From NCBI GenBank assembly GCA_934098565.1, contig CAKOON010000006.1, forward strand, positions 1 through 55,403: a DNA stretch of 55,403 bases, read 5' to 3'. Origin of the DNA: an uncultured Bacilli bacterium (GTDB taxonomy: Bacteria > Bacillota_I > Bacilli_A > RF39 > UBA660). Under the pieces are notes generated by a model. That model was not told the origin of the DNA and did not search any database. It was given only the letters and a program-made list of their open reading frames with translations. Below, piece by piece: positions 25,552-34,481 of this stretch (the stretch's first letter is position 1; the number at the start of each line of letters is the position of its first letter). A program made the translations under genes and the position numbers.

Positions 25552-25625
25552 GGGACTTTAGCCAAGTGGTAAGGCACGGGACTGCAACTCCCCCATCACC
25601 AGTTCAAATCTGGTAGGTCCCTCCA
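25552..25625 (+). tRNA. tRNA-Cys (GCA)
   Basis: Acceptor arms GGGACTT and AGGTCCC, anticodon stem GGGA/TCCC with loop CTGCAAC (anticodon GCA), T arm with GTTCAAATC, and CCA encoded in the gene. Confidence 0.95.
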
Positions 25626-25635
25626 ATAAAAAAAT

Positions 25636-25657
25636 AAGCTCCGATTTGGAGCTTTTC
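25636..25657 (+). terminator. Terminator between the two tRNAs
   Basis: AAGCTCC and GGAGCTT pair around GATTT and are followed by TTCT. It would end tRNA-Cys transcription at least in part. Confidence 0.55.
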
Positions 25658-25663
25658 TAATAT

Positions 25664-25737
25664 GCAGGCATAGTTTAGTGGTAGAATATGAGCTTCCCAA
25701 GCTTAGGATGCGGGTCCGATTCCCGTTGCCTGCTCCA
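25664..25737 (+). tRNA. tRNA-Gly (CCC)
   Basis: Acceptor arms GCAGGCA and TGCCTGC, anticodon loop TTCCCAA (anticodon CCC), T arm with GTCCGATTC, CCA encoded. A CCC-reading tRNA is slightly unexpected in such an AT-rich genome, where GGG codons are rare. Confidence 0.95.
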
Positions 25738-25748
25738 GGTAATTATAC

Positions 25749-25774
25749 AAGTTCTTAGCGATAAGAACTTTTTT
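25749..25774. terminator. Bidirectional terminator shared by tRNA-Gly and the convergent gene
   Basis: AAGTTCTTA and TAAGAACTT form a perfect 9-bp stem around GCGA, followed by TTTTTT on the plus strand. The stop codon of the minus-strand gene that ends at 25755 is inside the stem. Confidence 0.75.
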
Positions 25775-26654
25775 CTTTGCCTTTAATAATAGTGATACTT
25801 AAAAGAATTAAAAGACTAAATAAAGGAATAAAATAATTATAATCCTTAGTAACTGGTGTTACCTCTAAAACATTGCTTTCCAATGGATGGTTATCTAAGT
25901 AACTTATAAAATAATAAGTCTTAGTATTATCTTTAATGTCAATAGTAATCTTTGTGTCTTTATCTTTTTTACCGCAATTTACTTGGGATACTTTGGTATA
26001 TAAGATATCATCTTGGTTATCTTTATAATACAAAGTACAAGTAGCATTATCTAACGTACTAGTAAGTTTTAATGTCATTTTTTTCTTGGTTTGTTTTATC
26101 AACTTTATACTTGAATTTTCATGGTCAATTTTATCTTCTTTAATTCGATAATCCAACCTTATTTGAAAGCTTTTAATCAAATTTGATTGTTCTTCTTCGC
26201 CATTTAAATTAACGACGTCATAGTCTTCATAAGATACTTCTATCATATCATTTTCCAAGGTGGTATTTTTCAAATAAGAATCGGTAATACTTTTAATTTC
26301 ATCTAACGAATTACCATTATTAAGAGCAATAATATCTATCAGTTCAAAGGTCCATAAATCACTATTGTCTAAGACGTCAAAACGATTGATAATATCACCA
26401 GTAAAATTAGTTGTCAACATATTATCTTTAAGAACATACTTAACACTTTTAACTTGTTTACTATCTGGATTAAGACTAGGATACTTAATAATTATGGTAT
26501 CCTTAGTGATAGAAATACTGGTAATCCCCATATTCTCATACATTTGATAAGTAGAAGTTTTTTCTAATTCGCCTTTTATTTCGTCAAGACCCATAGCACT
26601 CACAGAAGAAGAAAAGATGAATAGTAATATTAATATTATGATAATTTTTTTCAT
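25755..26654 (-). CDS. Hypothetical surface protein with signal peptide and C-terminal membrane anchor
   Basis: 299 aa. A cleavable signal peptide (MKKIIIILILLFIFSSSVSA), an extracytoplasmic domain of about 230 residues rich in Asp and Thr, and a C-terminal membrane helix (YFIPLFSLLILLSITII) followed by a basic KGKEKSSYR tail. Two Cys lie in the second half (DNATCTLYYK, VNCGKKD) and may form a disulfide. No named family recognised. Confidence 0.6.
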   Translation of the reverse strand: MKKIIIILILLFIFSSSVSAMGLDEIKGELEKTSTYQMYENMGITSISITKDTIIIKYPSLNPDSKQVKSVKYVLKDNMLTTNFTGDIINRFDVLDNSDLWTFELIDIIALNNGNSLDEIKSITDSYLKNTTLENDMIEVSYEDYDVVNLNGEEEQSNLIKSFQIRLDYRIKEDKIDHENSSIKLIKQTKKKMTLKLTSTLDNATCTLYYKDNQDDILYTKVSQVNCGKKDKDTKITIDIKDNTKTYYFISYLDNHPLESNVLEVTPVTKDYNYFIPLFSLLILLSITIIKGKEKSSYR

Positions 26655-26699
26655 TTGTTTATTATTTTCCTTAATCTTTTATTATTTATAGAAATCTTT

Positions 26700-27347
26700 T
26701 TATTTAGTCCTTTGAAGCTTGAGGTCATCTTCTATAAGTTCCTCTTTTTTTAGTAATTCCGGAGTCAAAAGAATTTTAGCAATATTCTCCCAACCAGTAT
26801 GATAGTCATATCCAGCTCTTATGATACCCTTTGCACATAATTCTTCATCAGAAACATTTTTATTATGATAAGAGGGAAATAAGATTTTTACTGGAATAGC
26901 TGGATTTAAGTTAGCTACTAAATCATCTATTTGAATATCAGCAACACAGATGCTTTTAGCTCCTGTAAAAATATAGTTTTTAGGAGGAATAACATCTTCA
27001 GGAATAAGACGATACAGCATTTCAAATTTACTCTTAAAAATACGGCCAGAATTCTTTATATCAAAAGGATTGCGACAATCACTGCAAGGATAGATATCAT
27101 AATATCTGCTTAAAGCCTTAATTGTCTTAAGTGCTCCTGGCAAAAGAACAGGATTTTCGTATTGGTTTTTGGTACTGATAAACTCATAAAATTCTTGCTT
27201 ATGTTCCTTTGGAATAGCAACTTCATCAATATAATATTCAGTAAAATCATCAATACTATAATTAGTATGTAAAAACTCATTAACTAATTCTAAGTAGCCA
27301 GAAAAGCAAAACACTTCATCGATATCTAATAATATTTTCTTTTTCAT
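26700..27347 (-). CDS. HAD-superfamily 5'-nucleotidase-like phosphatase (NT5C type)
   Basis: 215 aa, cytoplasmic. Motif I is LLDIDEVF (DxDx[V/T]) at residues 5-12, a position and sequence typical of the deoxyribonucleotidase group. Motif IV is ADIQIDDLVANL with its Asp pair. Predicted to dephosphorylate nucleoside monophosphates; the substrate is not proven by sequence. A ribosome binding site of AGGAGG type precedes the ATG, 10 bp after the hydrolase gene upstream. Confidence 0.65.
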   Translation of the reverse strand: MKKKILLDIDEVFCFSGYLELVNEFLHTNYSIDDFTEYYIDEVAIPKEHKQEFYEFISTKNQYENPVLLPGALKTIKALSRYYDIYPCSDCRNPFDIKNSGRIFKSKFEMLYRLIPEDVIPPKNYIFTGAKSICVADIQIDDLVANLNPAIPVKILFPSYHNKNVSDEELCAKGIIRAGYDYHTGWENIAKILLTPELLKKEELIEDDLKLQRTK

Positions 27348-27357
27348 TTATTCCTCC

Positions 27358-28257
27358 TTATTTTTCCATAAATTCTAAAATATCTTGGATAATGGTATCC
27401 TTGATGTCTTCTTGTAACAACTCATGTCTTAGGTCTTGATATAACTTAAATTCAGTGTTATTGTAACTTAAATCATTTAGAAAAGCCACTAATTCTTGGA
27501 TTTTCCTTGAATTTTTAATAACCGGGTCATCTGTTCCAGCTATTAAAAATATTGGTAAATCTGGATTTTTTACTTGGTATCTTCTTTTAATAAAAGCATT
27601 TTTTTGTAAAGTATAAAGATTTAAAAAACCATTAGTAGTAAAAGTAAAACCACATAAAGGGTCATTATTATAGTTCTTAACATTTTCTTTTGACTTACTT
27701 AACCATTCATTTGGACTTTGATAGCCGTTATTGAAACTACTAAATGTCAATTTATTTAGAAACTTATTGGTTTTGCGAGGATTACCTAGAGTGTTTGCTA
27801 ATTTAGCCAAAGATAGGCCGACATCAACTAAACCATTTTTAGTTGGTGGGCCACAAAGAATTAATTTCGAAATAGCATCATCATTCGTAGAAATAAAATT
27901 TCTAGCAATTAAGGTTCCCATGCTATGAGCAAATAAAATAACAGGAATATGAGGATACTTTTTTTGAAAATAATTAATTACTATTTTCGTATCTTCACTT
28001 AAAGTATCCGCATTATCACTGTAAAAATAGCCTAAATCATTAGAATTTTTAAGACTTTTTCCGTGGCCACGATGATCATAAATAACAGGTAAATACTGCT
28101 TGTTAGCCAATTTTTCCAAAAAATAGTTATATCTTTCTTTATGTTCACTCATGCCATGTAAAATGACAACAATAGCTTTTATATTGCCAGTTGGTTCAAT
28201 ATAATTAGTATCAAGATATATATCTTCAATACACGATTTGATTTTTATATTATTCAT
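27358..28257 (-). CDS. Lysophospholipase / monoacylglycerol lipase-like alpha/beta hydrolase
   Basis: 299 aa, cytoplasmic serine hydrolase. The oxyanion region is VVILHGMSEHKERY, followed by DHRGHGKS, the nucleophile elbow AHSMGT, the acid residue in AGTDDPVI and the catalytic His in LRHELLQE. This set and spacing are typical of the Hydrolase_4 (PldB-like) family, which releases fatty acid from monoglycerides or lysophospholipids. Cotranscribed with the nucleotidase downstream. Confidence 0.85.
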   Translation of the reverse strand: MNNIKIKSCIEDIYLDTNYIEPTGNIKAIVVILHGMSEHKERYNYFLEKLANKQYLPVIYDHRGHGKSLKNSNDLGYFYSDNADTLSEDTKIVINYFQKKYPHIPVILFAHSMGTLIARNFISTNDDAISKLILCGPPTKNGLVDVGLSLAKLANTLGNPRKTNKFLNKLTFSSFNNGYQSPNEWLSKSKENVKNYNNDPLCGFTFTTNGFLNLYTLQKNAFIKRRYQVKNPDLPIFLIAGTDDPVIKNSRKIQELVAFLNDLSYNNTEFKLYQDLRHELLQEDIKDTIIQDILEFMEK

Positions 28258-28422
28258 GAGACTCCTTTTCTATAGAGATTATATCATAAGAAGAAAAAAT
28301 ACTCTAGGAGATGATTTAATCCATATTTATTGGCAAAAAAGACTTTATTTATAAAAAGTTCTTACTATCTTTCTTGAAAATCAATTTTATTTATAATATT
28401 AATTTTTTTAAGATAATAAAAA

Positions 28423-28446
28423 GAATACACCAAATATTGGGTATTC
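28423..28446 (-). terminator. Terminator of the 28469 gene
   Basis: Minus strand GAATACCCAA and TTGGTGTATTC pair with one bulged base around TAT, followed by TTTTTATT. The remaining sequence 28258-28420 is AT-rich and holds nothing else I can recognise. Confidence 0.6.
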
Positions 28447-28468
28447 CATTTATATTAAAACTGATAAA

Positions 28469-30064
28469 TTACAATAGTGATATAGTGTACTTCATATTAC
28501 GAATAGTAATAATCATATTAATAGAAGTAGCATATTTCATATTATAATCAACTTCTAAAACTTTATTACCACTAATGTCATTAGAAGCCGACTTATCAGT
28601 TACACTACTAGTATATGTTGTATCATTATAAATATATTCAAAAGTAACAAAGTTATTATAAAAGTCATTAGTACCATACATACTATAGTTACTAGTATCA
28701 TCTAAAGTAAGGAGATTATCTAAAACTATTAAAGTCTTTTTAGTATTACTATTATTAGTAATAGCATTTTTCTTCAAAGTACAATTATCATTTTGACAGA
28801 AGTTATATGAATAAGTATAATTATCAGTCAAGTTATAATCATCTATAACAAGACTAGATTCTTTTAAGGTAGTAGTATCGAATGACAAAGTTTCACCAGG
28901 CAAATAAGTTCCTTTATCAATAATCTTATCATTTTCTCTTGGTGATACTTTTAATTTTTTATAAGTTGGTGTTCCTTCACCATTGACATACTTAACACTA
29001 TCTAGGATTTTTATTGTGTAAGAGTTACTTATTTCTTTATCTAAGATTTGATAACATAAAACATACTTATGCGTTTTATTAACTTCAATTTTATCTTTAT
29101 AGTAAGGCTCTCCTAAGTCTTTAAAATAGGTTGATTTATCTAAAATTGGATATATATAGGAGGTAGAACCAATCTGTAACCAAAAGTTATCAGTATCTAG
29201 TTCTTTTGGAGTCTTACTTTTATTAGTAACAGCTAAGACTAAGACTAGGTAATGATATTTATCACTTAAAAGGTTGCCACCATAATCCAGCTTAGTTAGA
29301 TAAGAATTTTCTACTGTAATACTAAAATTACTATAAGTAAATGACTTATCAATGCGAATATTATTATTTAGTTTAATAAGGCCATTAATTCCTAAGATAG
29401 CAAAAATTAATGCAATAATACCCCCAAATCCCATAAAGACTAGTTTATTATCAACAACATAGTATCGGAGTTCACGGATTTTTTTGTTTAAAAAACGCTT
29501 TATTTTATAATCTTCTAACTTAATACCTATTTCTATTTCAGCATCATCTTCTTTAGCAATATCAATGTCATCACGAAGGTTAGTAAACTCAAAAGTGGTT
29601 AAATCAAAACCAATGACATTAAGGAAATAAAATATTAAAAAGATAAAATTAGGATAGAAAGTAAATTTAGAGACATCCCGATACAAAAGACCAGTTTGAC
29701 TAGCAATGGTATTAAATTCAAAGTTATCTAAAGTTCCTCGATAGATAAAGGTAAAAACAAAGAGAATAATATAAAAACAAGTCGAAGCCAAATAAAGTTT
29801 GGTATCTTTGTCTTTACTTTTAAATAAGATGTAAATAATTATATTCATGACGATAATAACAATAATAGCAAGCGGCAGCAGGTAACCAATATAATGAAGG
29901 GCTAAATCGACTTCTCGCGTCGTATAACTGTTAGTAACAAAATTAGCAAAGAAGTGCATTAAGTTAAAGAGTTTAAAGGTTACAAAACCAATTAACAACA
30001 TTAAAATAATATTAATAATCTTAAAATGTTCAATCAAGAATTTAAATGGTTTACGTATTATCAT
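28469..30064 (-). CDS. Hypothetical polytopic membrane protein with a large ectodomain
   Basis: 531 aa. Four membrane helices within residues 1-165, a cytoplasmic acidic loop (DIDIAKEDDAEIEIGIKLED), a fifth helix near 210-230, then about 300 extracytoplasmic residues. The ectodomain contains a NFSITVENSYLTKLD / YHYLVLVLAVTNKSKTP pattern like DUF4352-type beta domains that bind outside the cell. GGAG precedes the ATG. The function is unknown; it resembles the 38380 protein in having a DUF4352-like fold. Confidence 0.5.
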   Translation of the reverse strand: MIIRKPFKFLIEHFKIINIILMLLIGFVTFKLFNLMHFFANFVTNSYTTREVDLALHYIGYLLPLAIIVIIVMNIIIYILFKSKDKDTKLYLASTCFYIILFVFTFIYRGTLDNFEFNTIASQTGLLYRDVSKFTFYPNFIFLIFYFLNVIGFDLTTFEFTNLRDDIDIAKEDDAEIEIGIKLEDYKIKRFLNKKIRELRYYVVDNKLVFMGFGGIIALIFAILGINGLIKLNNNIRIDKSFTYSNFSITVENSYLTKLDYGGNLLSDKYHYLVLVLAVTNKSKTPKELDTDNFWLQIGSTSYIYPILDKSTYFKDLGEPYYKDKIEVNKTHKYVLCYQILDKEISNSYTIKILDSVKYVNGEGTPTYKKLKVSPRENDKIIDKGTYLPGETLSFDTTTLKESSLVIDDYNLTDNYTYSYNFCQNDNCTLKKNAITNNSNTKKTLIVLDNLLTLDDTSNYSMYGTNDFYNNFVTFEYIYNDTTYTSSVTDKSASNDISGNKVLEVDYNMKYATSINMIITIRNMKYTISLL

Positions 30065-30118
30065 ATGAGTCTCCTACTCTATTTTAAGTATATCATTTAA
30101 AAAGAGAAATTAAAAGAG

Positions 30119-30137
30119 CCTGAGATAATTTCTCAGG
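30119..30137 (-). terminator. Terminator downstream of the LysM gene
   Basis: CCTGAGA and TCTCAGG form a perfect 7-bp stem with a 5-nt loop and a short T tail on the minus strand. The rest of 30138-30300 contains no gene that I can support. Confidence 0.55.
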
Positions 30138-30300
30138 ATAAGTTTTGGTTATCTAAAAAAATATTTAATGCCATTTCAGTACTTGCTACTTAATTGGCCT
30201 CACAACTTATTTTATAATTTACTAGATTAGTTATTTGGATATTAATATTTTTCAAAACTCGCATTATTATTAGAGTCATTTTATGGCTTGATAAGGTACA

Positions 30301-30750
30301 TTACTTAGTCTTATTAATCATTAATTGTCCCGGAAGTAAGTAGATAGTTTGGTTCATTTTAATAATGTCGGCGGCGTCTCTTTTAAATTTATCAGCAACA
30401 ATACTTAGGGTATCACCATCAGTAGTTATATAAAAGCTATAGCCACTTTTAGGTATCATTATTTTTTGATTAGGATAAATGTAGTCATCCATATTAAGGC
30501 CATTTAAAGCTGCTAGTAAAGTCGGATTAATATTATAACGACGAGCGATAGCATACAAATTATCACCTTTGTTAACCGTATAAGTGGTAAAGTAATCATT
30601 ACTTACGGGAACGGCAATATCCATGCCTGCTCTTAACATTACTTCATCATAAAGATTATTAATACTCATTAATTCTTCTTTAGTTGTATTAAAACGACTA
30701 GCAATGTCATTTAAAGACTCTTTGTAACCAACAGTATATTTGTCATACAT
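30301..30750 (-). CDS. Triple-LysM protein without a signal peptide
   Basis: 149 aa made almost wholly of three LysM domains, at about residues 4-50, 54-101 and 106-149. The second is the most canonical (YTVNKGDNLYAIARRYNINP ... NGLNMDDYIYPNQKIMIP). LysM binds GlcNAc polymers of peptidoglycan. There is no export signal, which is common in spore proteins such as SafA that are made in the mother cell and bind the cortex. Its ribosome binding site (AGGATG) lies next to a hairpin that is also the terminator of the gene upstream. Confidence 0.85.
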   Translation of the reverse strand: MYDKYTVGYKESLNDIASRFNTTKEELMSINNLYDEVMLRAGMDIAVPVSNDYFTTYTVNKGDNLYAIARRYNINPTLLAALNGLNMDDYIYPNQKIMIPKSGYSFYITTDGDTLSIVADKFKRDAADIIKMNQTIYLLPGQLMINKTK

Positions 30751-30788
30751 AAAAAATCACATCCTAATAATAAGATATGTGATTTTTA
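30751..30788 (-). promoter_or_regulatory. Hairpin that doubles as terminator and leader of the LysM gene
   Basis: AAAAATCACAT and ATGTGATTTTT form an 11-bp stem. The AGG of the LysM ribosome binding site lies at the edge of the loop, and the ATG follows directly after the stem. It may end transcription from the gene upstream and limit translation of the LysM gene when folded. CATATCTTA in the loop resembles a sigma-K -10. Confidence 0.5.
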
Positions 30789-30796
30789 AGTTTGTG

Positions 30797-31261
30797 TTAA
30801 TCTATTTTTTGAACGTATTTTTTCTTTTCTTCCATCATAAATTCAGTTATATTGGTTTCAATTTCAGTTAAGGCTTTTTTATCAATATTTGATAAGTTAA
30901 CTAATTCTTTAACGGTATCAATAGTAATCATTCCCCAAATAAGTCCTTCATAGACTTCTAAATCGTTAAATAAATCAGGAGTGATAGAAGTTAAGGTATA
31001 ACCGACAAGCACACGGGCTTGCCCAATTAAAATTCTCTTATTTGTTAGAGCAACAACAGCAGTACTAAAGATGTCTTTATGACTATCATTTCTTTGAGCA
31101 GGGAATGCATAAATAACTTCTTCTCCAGGATTTAAGTGCCTTTCAACGACATCAGAATGCTTTTTTAAGCGCCATGCTATCCCACCATGGTATTTTCTTT
31201 TAAAATCTAAAACTTTACGATAGACAGACCCAATACTTTGTTTTTCTAATGTTACTAACAT
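30797..31261 (-). CDS. Bacterial PH-domain protein
   Basis: About 154 aa. The core (residues 32-120: NPGEEVIYAFPAQRND ... FSTAVVALTNKRILIGQAR) matches bacterial PH-like domains of the bPH family, with the TNKRILI signature strand. No membrane helix. ATG 31261 follows TTAGGTGA. The target of the domain is unknown. It is the fifth of six genes in the same direction. Confidence 0.7.
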   Translation of the reverse strand: MLVTLEKQSIGSVYRKVLDFKRKYHGGIAWRLKKHSDVVERHLNPGEEVIYAFPAQRNDSHKDIFSTAVVALTNKRILIGQARVLVGYTLTSITPDLFNDLEVYEGLIWGMITIDTVKELVNLSNIDKKALTEIETNITEFMMEEKKKYVQKID

Positions 31262-31306
31262 AATAATAATCACCTAAGTTTGTTTTATCATAAAAGAAGC
31301 AAAAAA

Positions 31307-32599
31307 TCAATCGAAATAGTTAGTTAGCAAGTAATATGCTCCAAAACCAATGGCTAAGACAACCAAAATGATAAAAACAGCTAGAATGATACTGCCAAAA
31401 TGGCTCTTTTGAGGTTTATGCCCGGCTTCAACTTTAACACTAACATGTTTTTCCTCTTCTAATTGTTCTTCTTTAGGGGGCTCTAATAAAACTTTATAAT
31501 GACTTTCAACAGTTTCATATTTGTTACGTACTTCTTGATTACGGTTAACAGCATTAAGGTTAATACTGGTCTGCGTTAAGGCCATATCAATACGGGACTC
31601 ACCAAAGCTTAAACGATGTTCTTCTTCTTCCATTGTTAAATGGTCTATACTATTAAAAATATTTTCCGTAATTACTTTAGCATATTTACTAGAAGTATTA
31701 TTATCAATAATCATGCCAATACTCTTCTTATAAGCAGAAACATTTTCATTTAAACCTCTACTAATATCCTTAAAGAAATCATAGTAATAAGTAAATAAGG
31801 TATCAATTAAAACTTCTTTATCAACATACTTATTATTAAGACTTAAAGTATCTTTCTTTTCTAAAGAACTATTATAATTATAAAGAGGAATTAAATTGAT
31901 AATGTTACTCTCCTGATTATAATAAATACCATAAGTATTAAGATCGATCTGATTTTGATTTAAAAGAAGTTCACCAAGAAGATAATTGATATAGGTGCTT
32001 TTTACTTTATAAAGAGATTTACTATCAAGATTAAAAACATAACTAATAATATTAATTGGAAAATCAAGGATTTCTTTGATTAAGTTAGTATCAATAAGAG
32101 GATTATCTTTAGTAGGAGCATTTAGATGGATATAATTGGCTAGAAAAGGGGGAATACTTCTCTTCTCTTGTTTGATCAGCATAACCATTCGCTTGGATAA
32201 ATCTTCAATGGTATAAATTTCATCTTCTAGAGTAAGAGCACTTATAAGAATGGAACCACGTTGACGTTCTTTAGTTAAAAGATGAAAAGCAGGCATTGCA
32301 TTGATACCTAGAAGTCTTAGAACTTCATAATTTATAACATCTAAGTCTTCTTGATAAGGTTCCAGCGAGGTACGAACAAAGCCTAAGGTTTCAACTGAAG
32401 TATATATATCTTGATCAGAGTCAGTGTCTTCAATTCTTTTTTTACTGAGAACTTTATAAGTTAGACGGCCACGTAAGTTAATCGGACTATCAGGTATCAG
32501 TTTTAAATTAATGTTACTGGCTTTTAAGTTACCATTGATTGTGTCAACTAGAAAGTATTTATCTGCATGATAAAAGTTTTTGATATCTGTATTATTCAT
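31307..32599 (-). CDS. Tail-anchored HipA-like protein, probably catalytically degenerate
   Basis: 430 aa. The cytoplasmic part is followed by a single C-terminal membrane helix (IILAVFIILVVLAIGFGAYYLL), so it is anchored by its tail. In the middle, INYLLGELLLNQNQIDLNTY and then NLIPLYNYNSS follow the layout of the HipA/PI-kinase active region (in kinases like DYLIGNTDRHxxNFG and LAPLFDxxxS). The catalytic Asp, the His and the metal-site Asp are replaced. I infer a pseudokinase or a binding module. AAGGA precedes the ATG. Confidence 0.45.
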   Translation of the reverse strand: MNNTDIKNFYHADKYFLVDTINGNLKASNINLKLIPDSPINLRGRLTYKVLSKKRIEDTDSDQDIYTSVETLGFVRTSLEPYQEDLDVINYEVLRLLGINAMPAFHLLTKERQRGSILISALTLEDEIYTIEDLSKRMVMLIKQEKRSIPPFLANYIHLNAPTKDNPLIDTNLIKEILDFPINIISYVFNLDSKSLYKVKSTYINYLLGELLLNQNQIDLNTYGIYYNQESNIINLIPLYNYNSSLEKKDTLSLNNKYVDKEVLIDTLFTYYYDFFKDISRGLNENVSAYKKSIGMIIDNNTSSKYAKVITENIFNSIDHLTMEEEEHRLSFGESRIDMALTQTSINLNAVNRNQEVRNKYETVESHYKVLLEPPKEEQLEEEKHVSVKVEAGHKPQKSHFGSIILAVFIILVVLAIGFGAYYLLTNYFD

Positions 32600-32680
32600 A
32601 TTACTTCTTCCTTATCTTAATCTTATAAGAAGATTATAGCAAATTATAACGTTATTTTCTAGGTAAGTTCACTAAAGAAG

Positions 32681-33784
32681 TTATTTTTTTATTTTAATAG
32701 CATTTTTAATCTTAGCTAATTCCATGTTAATGAGAGTTTTCGATAAAGTGGAGCTTAATAATTTTAGGCAGTTCATAATAACTACTTTGGTGTGGCTATC
32801 TAGAGTCTTTGAGGCTTTTAAAACTTCAAGAAAGCTTTTCAAGTAATTATCAGAAATATTACTAACTCTTTTGATATTACTTTTTTCAAGGAGTCCAAAG
32901 GTTTCTTCGATGATGAACTGTCTTTCTTTAAGGTCGAAGTGTTCTAACCAGTCGTAAATAGCTTTGTCAAGATTATCGCTTAGAGTACTTTTCGTTGTAC
33001 GAATGAATTTATCGTTTTCAACTTGCCAAGAGGTAGCAGCGTGTTGCATAATTCCTTTGGCGTCGCTTTTAACAACGTCTAAATTTTCTTGATTAAAGAG
33101 AACACCGACCAAGGACTCATTAGGAATAATATTATGCAGTTTTTTAGAAACCAATTTGTAATTAAGACTATTAAATTCGGTTTCACGAAGACCAGGTCCA
33201 TCAAAAGAATAAATCGATTTAATAGCTAGTTTCTTCAGTAGAGATAAACGCATAGCACCAACTAATGCTAAGTTGCCACCTTTTGAATGACCACAGATAA
33301 TAACAGAACTTTTATATTTACTAATAATTTTTTCCGCATAAAGACCAGCTAAATTTTGCGAGATTGTTGGATATTTATAAGAAAGAATAGCGTCTTCTTT
33401 CCACCCTGAAATTGTATTATCTGTCCCTTGATAAGCAATTACTAAAGTCTTATCGGGTAAATGAAATGTTAAGGCCCCGAATTGGGAATTTTCATCAGTT
33501 TGATATTCATAGTTGGTTATATAGACATTCTCGAAACGAGGTTGATTTTTGATTGTATCTAAAAGGCTTAAAGCAGCTCGTTGAGCGATTAAAGACTCTA
33601 AAAAAAGTTTACGATTTATTTTGTTGGCAATATCTATTAAAGAATATTTTTGGTCTTTACTAAAATCAATGTTGTCTAGAGGAAGATAAGCAAGTTGACT
33701 ATAAAGTAAAACGTCGACTTCAGTTATCTTTTTCTCTTGATAAGTAGTATTTTTATATTTTTCAATAAATTTATAATAATTCAT
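32681..33784 (-). CDS. Mbeg1-like (DUF2974) lipase-family protein
   Basis: 367 aa, alpha/beta hydrolase. The phrases TEVDVLLYSQLAYLPL, LVIAYQGTDNTISGWKED and the nucleophile elbow ICGHSKGGNLAL are characteristic of the DUF2974/Mbeg1-like family, with SFDGPGL following. Likely a lipase or esterase; substrate unknown. There is no signal peptide, so it acts inside the cell. AAAGGAG precedes the ATG. It lies between a paralogous pair of unknown proteins and the HipA-like gene. Confidence 0.8.
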   Translation of the reverse strand: MNYYKFIEKYKNTTYQEKKITEVDVLLYSQLAYLPLDNIDFSKDQKYSLIDIANKINRKLFLESLIAQRAALSLLDTIKNQPRFENVYITNYEYQTDENSQFGALTFHLPDKTLVIAYQGTDNTISGWKEDAILSYKYPTISQNLAGLYAEKIISKYKSSVIICGHSKGGNLALVGAMRLSLLKKLAIKSIYSFDGPGLRETEFNSLNYKLVSKKLHNIIPNESLVGVLFNQENLDVVKSDAKGIMQHAATSWQVENDKFIRTTKSTLSDNLDKAIYDWLEHFDLKERQFIIEETFGLLEKSNIKRVSNISDNYLKSFLEVLKASKTLDSHTKVVIMNCLKLLSSTLSKTLINMELAKIKNAIKIKK

Positions 33785-33796
33785 ATGAACTCCTTT

Positions 33797-34480
33797 TTAT
33801 AATTTTTTTCTAGTATGAGTTAATTGATAAGATGACTCTTGTTCCGGTGAGAAAAGTTCATCTTCAGTAATTATAGTGGTCCTGTTAATCAGGCCGTCAT
33901 CAATTGCTTGAAAATAGTTGGTAAGCCCCCCTAAATCTTTAATTAAATTGTTAGTTTTTATTCTTAAAGCTCTGGTTATTAACTCTTCTTGAGTTTTAAT
34001 GGGTAAAGTGCTTAACTTGCCTTGAGAAGCATATATTACAATTTTAGTATTATAATAATCATAGCTATAGCTAAATTTACTGATGCCAAAGGGCTCTTTA
34101 ACAATTAAAAGCGAAGCATTTATCCGCTGATTGTAAGAACGGATAGAAATATCTTTAGCTACTTTAGCACTTCTACTTTGATTATAGAATATAAGTTCTG
34201 CTGTAGTCAAAGGGGTTAGAAGTTCTTCAGCTTGAAGGTGTTCTAAGATAACATCGATATTACGATTATATTTTTGAATTTGTAAGCACGTATCAACTAA
34301 GTTAAGAAATGGTACGAAAAGAACCAGATTAGAAGTTTCTTCTACATAAGTAAGATTACTATTTTGCAAATTCATTTTATAACCATAATCGGCTAAGTCT
34401 TTAAAAAGACGGTCTTGGTTGTGAGAATTAGCCAAAATACATTCGATGATACTGCCTAAGTAAAAAATAAGTGGTCCCAT
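33797..34480 (-). CDS. Hypothetical protein, member 2 of a tandem paralogous pair
   Basis: 227 aa. It aligns with the neighbour at 34482: FKDLADYGYKMN with FRDLANQGFKID, LFVPFLNLVDTCLQIQKYN with ILIPSYSFCQTYCDIKMYN, and VILEHLQAEELLTPLT with the matching IQVLYTLGLITKMN. A hydrophobic N-terminal segment (IFYLGSIIECILA) may associate with the membrane. No known family. One base separates it from its paralogue, so they are translationally coupled. Confidence 0.6.
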   Translation of the reverse strand: MGPLIFYLGSIIECILANSHNQDRLFKDLADYGYKMNLQNSNLTYVEETSNLVLFVPFLNLVDTCLQIQKYNRNIDVILEHLQAEELLTPLTTAELIFYNQSRSAKVAKDISIRSYNQRINASLLIVKEPFGISKFSYSYDYYNTKIVIYASQGKLSTLPIKTQEELITRALRIKTNNLIKDLGGLTNYFQAIDDGLINRTTIITEDELFSPEQESSYQLTHTRKKL

Positions 34481-34481
34481 A

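Noticed and set aside
30140..30275. Minus-strand frame MTLIIMRVLKN... with one internal stop
   Set aside because: No ribosome binding site and no recognisable domain; open frames of this length are expected in such AT-rich DNA.
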